A stretch of 64,000 bases of DNA from UMGS1663 sp046964515 (GTDB lineage Bacteria; Bacillota; Clostridia; TANB77; CAG-508). Positions 8,845-17,290 of this stretch are shown here, piece after piece (the stretch's first letter is position 1; each line of letters begins with the position of its first letter). A program made the translations under genes and the position numbers. The notes below the pieces were generated by a model that was not told where the DNA came from, did no database searches, and saw only the letters and a program-made list of their open reading frames with translations. The stretch lies in NCBI GenBank assembly GCA_046964515.1, contig JBKUYM010000007.1:40051-104050 (forward strand). Direction: 5' to 3'.

Positions 8845-10167
8845 ATGAAACCAACAGTAGCAATTGTAGGAAGGCCAAATGTAGGAAAATCTACATTTTT
8901 TAATTATATTATAGGAAAGAGAGTCTCGATTGTAGAAGATAAACCCGGTGTTACAAGGGATCGTGTTTATGCAGAGGCTACTTGGAGAGATAAAACATTT
9001 ACGTTAGTGGATACTGGCGGAATTGAACCAGAATCAGAAGATGTCATTATTTCTCAAATGCGTGAACAAGCAACTATGGCCATGCAAATAGCAGATGTCA
9101 TTATTTTTTTAACAGATATGAAACAAGGTGTTACAGCAGCCGATCAAGAAATTAGTCTTATGTTAAAAAAAGCAAAAAAACCCGTTATTCTAGTTTGTAA
9201 TAAAGCAGATAATTTTGGGAAAACAGCTAATGAGGTATATGAATTTTATAATTTAGGATTGGGAGATCCTTATCCAGTTTCTTCTGTAAATGCCATTGGT
9301 ATTGGCGATGTGTTAGATGCTATTTATGACCATTTGCCGAAACAAGAAAACTTGCAAGAAGATGACACTATAAAAGTGGCAGTTATTGGAAAACCAAATG
9401 TAGGAAAATCTTCTTTGATTAATAAAATATTAGGAGAAAATCGTGTGATTGTTAGCGACATAGCAGGAACAACTAGAGATGCAATCGATTCTTATTTTCA
9501 AAATGAACAAGGTAAGTACATTTTTATAGATACAGCAGGAATTAGAAGAAAAAGTAAAGTAGAAGAATCTACAGAAAAATATAGTGTTATGAGAAGCTTG
9601 CTAGCGATTGAACGAGCAGATGTGTGCTTATTATTAATAGACGCCCAAGAAGGTGTTACGCAACAAGATGCTAGAATTGCAGGAGAAGCCCATGAAGCAG
9701 GTAAAGGTGTCATTATTGTTATTAATAAATGGGATACTTATGAAAAAGATGAAAAATCTACTGAGAAATATAAGAAACAGGTGTATCAAGACTTAGCTTA
9801 TTTATCCTATGCACCAATCTTATTTATTTCTGCTAAAACAGGGCAAAGAGTCCATAAATTATTCGAGTGTATTAATCAAGTGGCTAGTCAGAATGCGATG
9901 CGTGTTTCAACAGCTGTTTTAAACCAAGTTTTAAATGAAGCGATTAGTATTGTACAACCGCCAACTGATAAAGGAAAGCGTTTGAAAATTTATTATATGA
10001 CACAGGCTTCTACAAAACCACCAACATTTGTTGTATTTGTAAATGATAAAGATTTATTTCATTTTTCTTATGAACGTTATTTGGTTAATCAAATTCGAAA
10101 AGAATTTACATTAACAGGAACTCCTGTTAGAATGATTGTTCGAGAGAAAAAAGAAAAAGATGTGTAA
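8845..10167 (+). CDS. der: Ribosome biogenesis GTPase Der (EngA)
   Basis: A double-domain GTPase that acts in 50S subunit assembly. The first G domain has GRPNVGKST (residues 8-16), a DTGG box and NKAD. The second has GKPNVGKSS near residue 182, DTAGIRRK and NKWD. The C-terminal 90 residues form the KH-like domain that contacts rRNA. At 440 residues it matches the normal family length. GAGGTG precedes the ATG. It begins the housekeeping run der-plsY-gpsA-dtd and has a near-consensus promoter. Confidence 0.98.
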   Translation: MKPTVAIVGRPNVGKSTFFNYIIGKRVSIVEDKPGVTRDRVYAEATWRDKTFTLVDTGGIEPESEDVIISQMREQATMAMQIADVIIFLTDMKQGVTAADQEISLMLKKAKKPVILVCNKADNFGKTANEVYEFYNLGLGDPYPVSSVNAIGIGDVLDAIYDHLPKQENLQEDDTIKVAVIGKPNVGKSSLINKILGENRVIVSDIAGTTRDAIDSYFQNEQGKYIFIDTAGIRRKSKVEESTEKYSVMRSLLAIERADVCLLLIDAQEGVTQQDARIAGEAHEAGKGVIIVINKWDTYEKDEKSTEKYKKQVYQDLAYLSYAPILFISAKTGQRVHKLFECINQVASQNAMRVSTAVLNQVLNEAISIVQPPTDKGKRLKIYYMTQASTKPPTFVVFVNDKDLFHFSYERYLVNQIRKEFTLTGTPVRMIVREKKEKDV

Positions 10168-10199
10168 TTATAAATCAAAAGAAAGAAGGAAAGATAAAA

Positions 10200-10838
10200 A
10201 TGGGAGCTATGATTTTTGTAGCAATTATTGCTTATTTATTAGGTAGTATTAGTTTTTCGGTTATTATTAGTAAAAAAGTAGCAGGATTTGATGTAAGAGA
10301 AAAAGGAAGCGGTAATGCTGGAACTACAAATGTATTAAGAACAGTTGGAAAAAAAGCATCTGCAATTACTTTACTATGTGATATTTTAAAAGGCGTTGTC
10401 GCTGTTTTGATTGCGTTTATAGTAGGAAATATAACAAAGGAAAATCAAGATATTTTAGTGCAAATAGCAGGTATTCTAGTTATTGTAGGCCATACTTTTC
10501 CTATTTTCTTTGGGTTTAAAGGAGGAAAAGGGATTGCAACAGCCTTAGGTGTACTGCTAGTAACCAATTGGCATATAGGCTTAATTTGTTTAGTTTTTGC
10601 TTTAGTATTAATGGCTTTAACGAGAATGGTATCTTTAGGCTCTATAGCAGCTGCTATTTTATTCCCTATATTGGTTCTATTTATGCCACAAAGTGCTTAT
10701 TTAGTACAGGGCAATCACTTGAATTATGTGATTTATGCAATTATTCTAGCTATATTCGTTGTTTTTAATCATCGAACCAATATAAAAAGATTATTAGAAG
10801 GTAAAGAAAATAAGTTAGATTTTAAAAAAGTGAAATAG
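10200..10838 (+). CDS. plsY: Acyl-phosphate glycerol-3-phosphate acyltransferase PlsY
   Basis: An integral membrane enzyme that transfers the acyl chain of acyl-phosphate to glycerol-3-phosphate, the first step of phospholipid synthesis. The 212-residue protein has five hydrophobic segments and the three family motifs: GSGNAGTTNVLRTVG (about residues 37-51), GHTFPIFFGFKGGKGIAT (about 99-116) and the late FNHRTNIKRLL. AAGAAGGAAAG precedes the ATG. It lies between der and gpsA, whose product supplies its substrate; der-plsY-gpsA is a common Firmicute order. Confidence 0.97.
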   Translation: MGAMIFVAIIAYLLGSISFSVIISKKVAGFDVREKGSGNAGTTNVLRTVGKKASAITLLCDILKGVVAVLIAFIVGNITKENQDILVQIAGILVIVGHTFPIFFGFKGGKGIATALGVLLVTNWHIGLICLVFALVLMALTRMVSLGSIAAAILFPILVLFMPQSAYLVQGNHLNYVIYAIILAIFVVFNHRTNIKRLLEGKENKLDFKKVK

Positions 10839-10859
10839 AGTTAATAAGAAAAAACAAAT

Positions 10860-10924
10860 AAGGAGAAACATGTATTTTTAGAAAATAAATTTAATAACTT
10901 TCTAAAAGTACATGTTCCCTTTTT
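10860..10924 (+). terminator. Long hairpin with T-run between plsY and gpsA (terminator or attenuator)
   Basis: AAGGAGAAACATGTA then TTTTAGAAA on the left pair with TTTCTAAAA then TACATGTT and CCCTT on the right, with a few bulges and a loop of about 14 bases, followed by five T residues. It sits inside an apparent operon, so it may only partly stop transcription into gpsA. Confidence 0.65.
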
Positions 10925-10952
10925 AGAAAGCATAAAAGAGGAGGAAACAAAA

Positions 10953-11936
10953 GTGAAAAATATAGCCATAATTGGTAGTGGAAGTTGGGGAGTAGCACTA
11001 GCTATTCATTTAGCAGGAATGGGGCATTTCGTTAAAATATGGTCTTTCTTACAAGAAGAAGCAGATTTCATTAATCAAGAAAAAAGATGCAAATTTTTAC
11101 CAGATGTCAAGATACCAGAAGGGATTGTATGTACGACTTCTTATGAAAAAGCAATAGAAGGTTCTGACATTATCTTGCATGTTACACCATCCAAATTTAC
11201 TAGAGAGACCGTTAAACAATATAAAGATTATGTAACAAATCAAATAGTGGTTATTTGTACAAAAGGTTTTGAAAAAGATACTTTATGTACTTTAGATGAA
11301 GTTTTTAAACAAGAAATGCCACAAACAAAGCTTGCCGTATTGTCTGGCCCTAGCCATGCAGAAGAAGTTTCAAAAGCAATTCCTACAGCAATGGTAATAG
11401 CAGCAGAAGATAATCAAGATGCGGAAATGTTAAGAGATGTTTTTATGAATGCTAATCTTAGAGTCTATACTTCTCAAGATATGAAAGGAATTGAGTTAGG
11501 TGGTGCTTTAAAAAATATTATTGCTTTTTGTGCAGGAGTAGCAGCAGGGATTGGATTAGGAGATAATTCCTTTGCAGCCTTAATTACAAGAGGTCTGGGC
11601 GAAATTGCAAGATTAGGGGTTATGTTAGGCGGAAAAAAAGAAACGTTTTATGGTTTAACAGGTTTAGGAGATTTAATTGTTACTTGCTTAAGTGAACATA
11701 GTAGAAATAGAAGAGCAGGAAAGTTAGTAGGCCAAGGAATGCCATTAGAGGAAGTTAGAAAAGAAATTGGTATGGTAATAGAAGGGGTAGATAATATTGA
11801 AGTAGCGTATGCCCTTTCTAAAAAATATCAAGTAGAAGTACCGATTATTGATGCCGTGTATGAAATGTTATATGAAAAATTAGATCCTAAAATGGCTGTA
11901 AATCGTTTGATGACAAGAGATAAAAAAGAAGAATAA
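10953..11936 (+). CDS. gpsA: NAD(P)H-dependent glycerol-3-phosphate dehydrogenase
   Basis: Reduces dihydroxyacetone phosphate to glycerol-3-phosphate, the substrate of the neighbouring PlsY. The Rossmann motif GSGSWGVALAIHLA lies at residues 8-21. It is followed by the SGPSHAEEV segment near residue 130, the catalytic lysine region ELGGALKNIIAFCAG, and GLTGLGDLIVTC plus the SRNRRAG motif. At 327 residues it has the normal length. It starts with GTG at 10953, preceded by GAGGAGG. It may be read through from plsY past the hairpin at 10860. Confidence 0.97.
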   Translation: MKNIAIIGSGSWGVALAIHLAGMGHFVKIWSFLQEEADFINQEKRCKFLPDVKIPEGIVCTTSYEKAIEGSDIILHVTPSKFTRETVKQYKDYVTNQIVVICTKGFEKDTLCTLDEVFKQEMPQTKLAVLSGPSHAEEVSKAIPTAMVIAAEDNQDAEMLRDVFMNANLRVYTSQDMKGIELGGALKNIIAFCAGVAAGIGLGDNSFAALITRGLGEIARLGVMLGGKKETFYGLTGLGDLIVTCLSEHSRNRRAGKLVGQGMPLEEVRKEIGMVIEGVDNIEVAYALSKKYQVEVPIIDAVYEMLYEKLDPKMAVNRLMTRDKKEE

Positions 11937-11958
11937 GCAATAAAAAGGTTGTGAAAGT

Positions 11959-12396
11959 ATGAGATTAGTAGTCCAAAGAGTAAAAAACGCTAGTGTTACC
12001 GTAGAAGAAAACATAGTAGGTTCTATTAAAAAAGGTTTTTTAGTATTATTAGGTGTGGGTCCTGAAGATACAGAAGAAACAGTGAATTATTTAGTTCAAA
12101 AGTTAATAAAGTTACGCGTGTTTGAAGATGAAAAGGGAAAAATGAATTTAGCCTTAAAAGAAATACAAGGCGAACTATTAATTATTTCTCAATTTACATT
12201 ATATGCAGATTGTACACAAGGAAATCGTCCAAGTTTTATAAATGCAGCAAAGCCAGAACAGGCAAATGCTTTATACGCCTATTTTATTCAAAAATGTAAA
12301 GAACAAGACATCTATGTACAACAGGGAATTTTTGGAGCAGATATGCAAGTATCTTTGATAAATGATGGACCAGTTACTATTTTATTAGAAAAATAA
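11959..12396 (+). CDS. dtd: D-aminoacyl-tRNA deacylase
   Basis: Removes D-amino acids wrongly attached to tRNA, and glycine from tRNA-Ala, in the cytoplasm. The 145-residue protein begins MRLVVQRVKNASVTV and carries both active-site motifs: SQFTLYADC (about residues 77-85) and the glycyl-cis-prolyl motif NDGPVT near residue 135, with GNRPSF between them. AAAAGGTTGTG precedes the ATG. It follows gpsA by 22 bases and ends the housekeeping operon. Confidence 0.97.
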   Translation: MRLVVQRVKNASVTVEENIVGSIKKGFLVLLGVGPEDTEETVNYLVQKLIKLRVFEDEKGKMNLALKEIQGELLIISQFTLYADCTQGNRPSFINAAKPEQANALYAYFIQKCKEQDIYVQQGIFGADMQVSLINDGPVTILLEK

Positions 12397-12589
12397 ATAC
12401 AATTTTTAATAAGTTTTTATATGCTACTAAATATTGTTATAAGTTGACTTTACAGGTGCTTTTGGTACTTCTGTTTTGAGAAGATATTCACATATATTTC
12501 TATAAATTCTTATATTTTTACTTTCAAAAGTAGTAAAATAGTAGTAAGTTTTTTATATGCAGTATTTACATTTTATTGTAATTACTTAG

Positions 12590-12690
12590 TTGTGGAGTAA
12601 GTGGCGTAGCCACGGTTGCACCCACAACTATAAGGTTAGTATTACCCTTATAGTGTAGCAATTTTCATAAAGTATGATATAATGTATCTA
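12590..12690 (+). repeat. Structured dispersed element, copy 1 (with an extended -10 promoter)
   Basis: This is the most structured part of the 400-base gap between dtd and the Crp-like gene. AGTTGTGG and CCACAACT enclose an inner stem GTGGC/GCCAC; a second stem TATAAGG...CCCTTATA follows. It ends in an AATTTTCATAAAGTATGA stretch leading to TATAAT at 12678-12683 (extended -10, TGnTATAAT). A related copy with the same second stem and promoter tail lies at 56130-56220. The first part of the gap (12400-12590) is plain AT-rich sequence in which I see nothing. Confidence 0.6.
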
Positions 12691-12695
12691 GTAAG

Positions 12696-12730
12696 AAAAA
12701 TAGTAATTTGTATAACAGATTACTATTTTT
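12696..12730 (+). terminator. Leader hairpin with T-run upstream of the Crp-like gene (possible attenuator)
   Basis: AAAAATAGTAAT (12696-12707) pairs with ATTACTATTTTT (12719-12730), giving a T-ended stem only about 13 bases after the TATAAT box at 12678 and about 65 bases before the next start codon. Transcripts from this promoter would either stop here as a very short RNA or read through into the three-gene operon. Confidence 0.6.
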
Positions 12731-12796
12731 GATTTTATTAACAAATGTTAATGCACCTTAAAAAAATTGATGTTAAAATAAAGTTGGAGGTAGCAA

Positions 12797-13387
12797 ATGG
12801 AAACGGAAACTATAAATAAAAAGGATTTAATTAAAAATATTTTTCAAATAGAAAATGAAGTACTTATCAATAAAATTTTAAAAATAGCAGAAGAAAAATT
12901 ATTTAAAGCAAATGATATAATTCAAAATATTGGAGAAAAGCAAACAGAAGTATATTTGTTATATAAAGGCTTAGCAAGGAGTTATTATTTAGATATAAAT
13001 GGAAACGATATTACAAAAATGTTTATGAAAGAAAATGATTTTTGTGTTGGAGAAAGTTTATTTGAAAATGAACCAAGTATTCAAGGTGTTGAAGCATTAG
13101 AAGATATGAAAACATTAAAATTTGATGCTAAAGAATTAAAAAGATTACTTTTATCAGATAAATATTTAACTGATTTATATATGAGATACTTGGAGAATAG
13201 TCTTATATATAAAATGAAAAGAGAAAGTTCATTCCAAATAATGAGTGCAACAGAAAGATATTTAAGATTTCAAAAAGATTATAAAGATATTGAAAACAGA
13301 GTAAATCAAAGTTATATAGCTTCTTATTTAGGAATTGCTCCAGAATCTTTAAGTAGAATAAAAAGAACAATAAAAGAAGAAAATTAG
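12797..13387 (+). CDS. Crp/Fnr-family transcriptional regulator
   Basis: A 196-residue regulator. Residues 20-125 form a cyclic-nucleotide-binding-like beta barrel (GEKQTEVYLLYKGLAR, then FCVGESLFENEPS). A dimer helix follows, and a short C-terminal helix-turn-helix (QSYIASYLGIAPESLSRIKR, about residues 171-190). No Fnr-type cysteine cluster is visible. It probably controls the hydrolase and SDR genes that follow with 14- and 26-base gaps. The ribosome binding site is TTGGAGG. Base composition is even more AT-rich than the neighbouring housekeeping genes, which fits import of the whole module. The effector is unknown. Confidence 0.85.
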   Translation: METETINKKDLIKNIFQIENEVLINKILKIAEEKLFKANDIIQNIGEKQTEVYLLYKGLARSYYLDINGNDITKMFMKENDFCVGESLFENEPSIQGVEALEDMKTLKFDAKELKRLLLSDKYLTDLYMRYLENSLIYKMKRESSFQIMSATERYLRFQKDYKDIENRVNQSYIASYLGIAPESLSRIKRTIKEEN

Positions 13388-13401
13388 GAGGGATTAATTA
13401 T

Positions 13402-14340
13402 ATGAGTTATCAAAAACAAACAAGTTGGAAAGAAATTCAAAGTTTTTTGCCAAAGTATTATCAATTAACAGAAACAACAATGCCAAAAGAAGAATATTGG
13501 GATTGGAAAGGAAATAAGATTCATTTAGATATATACGGTAATCCAAATGCCAAAGCAAAAGTTATATTATTTCACGGAGTAGGAACAAACGGAAGGCAAA
13601 TGACAACAATTATAGGTAGACCACTTGCAGAAGATGGATTTGAAGTAATAGCACTAGATATGCCAATATATGGAGAAACTATTGTAAATAAAAAAATGAC
13701 AATTAGTTTTTCTGATTGGGTTGAATGTGGAAATGATTATGTGAAATATGAACAATCAAAAGATGATAGACCAATCTTTTTATATGGATTATCAGCAGGA
13801 GGAATGGAAACATATTTTGTAGCAGAAAAAAATAAAAATATTAAAGGAATTATTGGTATGACTTTCCTAGATCAAAGAGAAAAATTAGTTAGAATGACTA
13901 CAACTAAAAATTGGTTTTGGGGAACATTTGGAACAGCACTTGCAAAAATGTCTTGTATGATGGGACTTTCAAAATTTAAAATGAAAATGAGTATATCTTC
14001 AAAAATGAATACATTATGCAATAATGAAAAAGCATTAAAAGCAATGATAAAAGACAAAACATCAGCTGGTAACAAAGTTAATATGAAATTTTTATCAGAT
14101 TATATGACATACACTCCAGAAATAGAGCCAGAAAATTTTGATATTTGTCCTATACTTTTAACACAGCCAAAAAATGATAGATGGACACCTGAATTTTTAA
14201 GTGATATAGTTCTTAAAAAAATCAATAAAGTACCAGTAAAAAAAGTATTTTTAAGAGGTGGTAGCCACTATCCTATTGAAAAAGAAGCATTAGAAGACTT
14301 ACATAAATATATTTTAGAATTTCTTAATGAAAATATTTAA
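13402..14340 (+). CDS. Alpha/beta hydrolase
   Basis: A 312-residue soluble hydrolase of the alpha/beta fold. It has the oxyanion strand-turn FHGVGTNGRQM near residue 55, the nucleophile elbow GLSAGG near residue 132 (Ser), and a C-terminal histidine in GGSHYPIE near residue 293. An aspartate in LTQPKNDRWTPE is the likely third triad member. It is probably an esterase or lipase-like enzyme; the substrate is unknown. No signal peptide is seen. It is the middle gene of a three-gene unit with the Crp-like regulator and an SDR enzyme. TAGGAGGG precedes the ATG. Confidence 0.85.
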   Translation: MSYQKQTSWKEIQSFLPKYYQLTETTMPKEEYWDWKGNKIHLDIYGNPNAKAKVILFHGVGTNGRQMTTIIGRPLAEDGFEVIALDMPIYGETIVNKKMTISFSDWVECGNDYVKYEQSKDDRPIFLYGLSAGGMETYFVAEKNKNIKGIIGMTFLDQREKLVRMTTTKNWFWGTFGTALAKMSCMMGLSKFKMKMSISSKMNTLCNNEKALKAMIKDKTSAGNKVNMKFLSDYMTYTPEIEPENFDICPILLTQPKNDRWTPEFLSDIVLKKINKVPVKKVFLRGGSHYPIEKEALEDLHKYILEFLNENI

Positions 14341-14366
14341 AGTTAGTTAAGAAAGGATTGATATAA

Positions 14367-15179
14367 ATGAAGGTAATTCTTATTACGGGTGCGAGTTCTG
14401 GAATAGGATTTGAAACATCAAGAAGTTTAGTAAAACAGGGACATAAAGTATATGGAAGTGCAAGAAATCAAGATGATATGAAAAAATTAAAAGAAGATGG
14501 AATTATTCCATTAGAGCTAGATGTTACGAATGAAGATCAATGTAAAAATGCAATAGATACAATTATTAAAAGTGATGAAAGAATAGATGTATTAATAAAC
14601 AATGCTGGATATGGTTTATTTGGAGCAATAGAAGATATTTGTATTGATAAGGCTAAATATCAATTTGAAGTAAATGTATTTGGACTAGCCAGATTAACTC
14701 AAAATGTACTTCCATATATGAGAAGACAAAAAAGCGGAAAAATAATCAATATATCTTCTATTGGTGGAAAACTAACATCGTTTATGGGAGGATGGTATCA
14801 TGCAAGTAAATATGCTGTTGAATCATTTAGCGATGCTCTTAGAATGGAAGTTTCAAGTTTTGGCATAGATGTTGTATTAATAGAGCCAAGTGGAGTAAAA
14901 ACAAATTGGTGGAAAATAGCAACAGAACATTTAAAACAAACTTCCAAAGGAGGAGCTTATGAAAAACAAGCAGAAAAAACGGTAAATGGAATGCTAAAAT
15001 TAGGTAATAGTAAAATGATGGTTACACCAGAAAAAATAGCAAGAGCCATTATAAAAGCAATAAATAGCAAGAAACTTAAAACACGATATGTTGTAGGTTT
15101 TGGGGGAAGAACACTTATATTTTTACATTGGATTTTACCTACTAGATGTTATGATTGGATTGCAAAAAATGTAATGTAA
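14367..15179 (+). CDS. Short-chain dehydrogenase/reductase (SDR)
   Basis: A 270-residue NAD(P)-dependent oxidoreductase of the classical SDR family. It shows the cofactor motif TGASSGIG (residues 7-14), NNAGYG near residue 77, catalytic Ser in NISSIGG and the active pair in YHASK (Tyr and Lys near residues 144-148), then EPSGVKTNWW. Classical SDRs oxidise or reduce alcohol and keto groups on small molecules; the substrate cannot be told from sequence. It closes the Crp-like/hydrolase/SDR operon, suggesting a small inducible detoxification or lipid-modification pathway. GAAAGGA precedes the ATG. Confidence 0.9.
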   Translation: MKVILITGASSGIGFETSRSLVKQGHKVYGSARNQDDMKKLKEDGIIPLELDVTNEDQCKNAIDTIIKSDERIDVLINNAGYGLFGAIEDICIDKAKYQFEVNVFGLARLTQNVLPYMRRQKSGKIINISSIGGKLTSFMGGWYHASKYAVESFSDALRMEVSSFGIDVVLIEPSGVKTNWWKIATEHLKQTSKGGAYEKQAEKTVNGMLKLGNSKMMVTPEKIARAIIKAINSKKLKTRYVVGFGGRTLIFLHWILPTRCYDWIAKNVM

Positions 15180-15382
15180 AATATATGATATTAGATGATG
15201 ATTTATATATATAATCAAAATGGTATTAAGATTAATATGCATAAATAGTAAATTAATTATAAAATCTTATGTATATGCCTTTATATAAGGATTTTTTAAG
15301 TGTAATTACTTGTTTTTATCTAAAAATAATAATAAATATATAGCCAGAAATAGTCAGTAATTTAAATGTATAGGAAACAGAA

Positions 15383-15423
15383 AAAAGGACATAGTAAATA
15401 ATATTTTATGATTATGTCCTTTT
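15383..15423 (-). terminator. Terminator overlapping the stop codon of the 15422-15721 gene
   Basis: AAAAGGACATA (15383-15393) pairs with TATGTCCTTTT (15413-15423). On the minus strand the stem ends in a T-run. It may also stop transcription arriving from the SDR operon on the plus strand. Confidence 0.8.
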
Positions 15424-15721
15424 AATAAGGAAATCTTTCGTACAAATAACGAATAATAGCATCTACATTCTCAGAAGTAACATTAATAAAAAAATCTTTA
15501 TCCATAGAAATCCACATATTAATCTTGTAATCTTCTTGGTTATCTATAAAAGAACCTACAATATCTGCTAATTCTACAGGATTTTCATAAACTTTTTTCC
15601 ATTCTAAAGTCTGGGAATTTACCTCTTTAAAATGTTCTTTCTTTGAATTATAAAAACGGTCTAAAAATTTAAAAATTTCACCTGCTTGATTACTATATAA
15701 CTGAACCGAAGTATCATACAT
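15422..15721 (-). CDS. Small conserved-looking protein of unknown function (99 aa)
   Basis: I do not recognise this protein. It is 99 residues, mixed alpha/beta, rich in aromatic and acidic residues, with no signal peptide or membrane helix; it starts MYDTSVQLYSNQAGEIFKFL and ends IIRYLYERFPY. AAAAGGAGA lies at the right distance from the ATG at 15721 on the minus strand, and the gene has its own terminator. It stands divergent to a lipoprotein gene with about 105 bases between them. The good translation signals support a real gene. Confidence 0.6.
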   Translation of the reverse strand: MYDTSVQLYSNQAGEIFKFLDRFYNSKKEHFKEVNSQTLEWKKVYENPVELADIVGSFIDNQEDYKINMWISMDKDFFINVTSENVDAIIRYLYERFPY

Positions 15722-15826
15722 ATTTCAAATTCTCCTTTTCTATATTAGTATAGAAAAAAAATTTATATCTATACTAGGAATAAAATCCAACTTTTTTTCT
15801 AATACTAAAAGAAAATGAGGTGAATT

Positions 15827-16783
15827 ATGAAAAAAATAAAAAATAATGGCTTAAAAATAACAGCATTTATGAGTATTCTATTATGTTTATTAATCTCTTT
15901 ATCTGGATGTAGCACTACTACACAACAGGAAAACGGTGTAAATCAGAAATTAGAAGAAGAAATCCGTTATTTAGATGATAAAATAGTTAGCATGCTAAAC
16001 AAATTAAATCATATTCAATACAAGGGTTATGTGATTACAGAAGAGCAGAACAAAACATCAGATAGTAAAAATACAGGAAGTAATGATTCTAATAGTGATA
16101 GCTCACAAGGTGACTCAAGTGGGGGAAAATCTTCTTCAGGTGGAGAAAGTAGCTCTTCTGGAAGTTCTTCTGAAGGTTCTTCTTCTCAGAGTCAAGAAGG
16201 AAAAGAAAGCTCTGGTAGTTATACCAAATATGGGGTAAGAGAAACGGGTATATTAACAGGAGAACAAAAACAAATAGATTGGTCAGATTTGAAAAATACC
16301 ATAGAATCTTTATATTCTACATGGACAACAATATTAGTTGACTTGCACAGTGCACAAATCGAAAATCAAGACATCCTAAATTTTAGTACTTTAATGGACC
16401 AAACAATTACTGCTATAAAGAAAGAAGATAAACAACAAACATTAGTACTCTTAACGAATTTGTACGCTTATTTACCAAAATATACAGAACAATATACAAA
16501 AGATACAGATAAAACCAATGTATTATACACAAAATACTATATTTTAACTTCTTATGTTTTGCTAGAACAGGATAAATGGGATGAAATGCAAAACGCTATC
16601 AGCCAAGCACAAACCTATTTTTCAAATTTGATTAATAAAGTAAGTGATAATCAAGAAAACCAAACACAATTAAGTAAAATTTATGTGTTATTAAATGAAA
16701 TGAATGGTGCCATATCAGTGAAAGATAAAGATGTCTATTATATCAAGTACAAAACACTGATGGAAAACATTTCCCGTATTTAA
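15827..16783 (+). CDS. Lipoprotein with serine-rich linker, unknown function
   Basis: A 318-residue exported lipoprotein. The N-terminus has lysines, a hydrophobic core and the lipobox LSGC with Cys28 as the lipidated residue. Residues 75-130 are a Ser/Gly/Asn linker of low complexity, and residues 140-318 form an all-helical domain (DWSDLKNTIESLYSTWTTIL and later helices) that looks like a helical bundle. It is probably held on the outer face of the membrane. GAGGTG precedes the ATG. I cannot assign a function. Confidence 0.75.
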   Translation: MKKIKNNGLKITAFMSILLCLLISLSGCSTTTQQENGVNQKLEEEIRYLDDKIVSMLNKLNHIQYKGYVITEEQNKTSDSKNTGSNDSNSDSSQGDSSGGKSSSGGESSSSGSSSEGSSSQSQEGKESSGSYTKYGVRETGILTGEQKQIDWSDLKNTIESLYSTWTTILVDLHSAQIENQDILNFSTLMDQTITAIKKEDKQQTLVLLTNLYAYLPKYTEQYTKDTDKTNVLYTKYYILTSYVLLEQDKWDEMQNAISQAQTYFSNLINKVSDNQENQTQLSKIYVLLNEMNGAISVKDKDVYYIKYKTLMENISRI

Positions 16784-16838
16784 TGTCCTTTGGGGACGTT
16801 GATGGATGGACATTTTTGTCCTTTTGGGACACTGATAG
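16784..16838 (+). repeat. REP-like palindromic repeat pair between the lipoprotein gene and rnpB
   Basis: Two imperfect 22-base direct repeats, 16784-16805 and 16817-16838, each starting TGTCC and holding a small GTCC...GGAC palindrome followed by a TTGATGG/CTGATAG tail. The short spacer forms GGACA/TGTCC with the second unit. The layout resembles dispersed palindromic units in clostridial genomes. No transposase is nearby. Confidence 0.55.
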
Positions 16839-16862
16839 AAAAATGGGGAAGAAATGAAAAAC

Positions 16863-16891
16863 TTGACTTATTAAAAAAGAAGTATTAAAAT
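16863..16891 (+). promoter_or_regulatory. Promoter of rnpB
   Basis: TTGACT (16863-16868), a 17-base spacer and TAAAAT (16886-16891), ending about nine bases before the first paired base of the RNase P RNA. Confidence 0.85.
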
Positions 16892-16899
16892 AGAAATAT

Positions 16900-17250
16900 A
16901 AGTAAATTGAATAGTCGCGTATAGCAAAGTTGAAAAACTGCGTACGAGGAAAGTCCGGGCTCCATAGAGCAAAGATGCTAGATAACGTCTAGTGAGGGTA
17001 ACCTTAAGGAAAGTGCAACAGAAAATAACCGCCTTGTAAAAGGTAAGGATGAAAAGGCGAGGTAAGAGCTCACCACTTCTATGGTGACATAGAGGGTTTG
17101 TGTAAACCCCATCTGGAGCAACGCCGTAACTTAGGAAAATAAGATGGCTCGTCTTTTTCCATACATAGTTATGGGGGCTTTGAGTCCTATAGCAATATAG
17201 GAAGTAGATAAATGACTATTCACGACAGAACCCGGCTTATAGATTTACTT
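16900..17250 (+). ncRNA. rnpB: RNase P RNA
   Basis: The catalytic RNA that trims the 5' leader of pre-tRNA. The conserved core is present in order: GAGGAAAGTCCGGGCTCC near the 5' side, ACAGAAAATAACCGCC (usual ACAGAAA), then GGTAAGG, and at the 3' side AGTAGATAAATGACTATTC followed by GACAGAACCCGGCTTA. The ends AAGTAAAT (16900) and AGATTTACTT (17241-17250) pair to form helix P1, which sets the limits. Length is about 350 nt, and it looks like the ancestral A type rather than the Bacillus B type, as in most Clostridia. Confidence 0.95.
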
Positions 17251-17263
17251 ATATATGGAGAAG

Positions 17264-17288
17264 GATAGGTTTAACCCTATCTTTTTTC
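17264..17288 (+). terminator. Terminator of rnpB
   Basis: GATAGG (17264-17269) pairs with CCTATC (17276-17281) and runs directly into TTTTTT. Confidence 0.85.
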
Positions 17289-17290
17289 TT

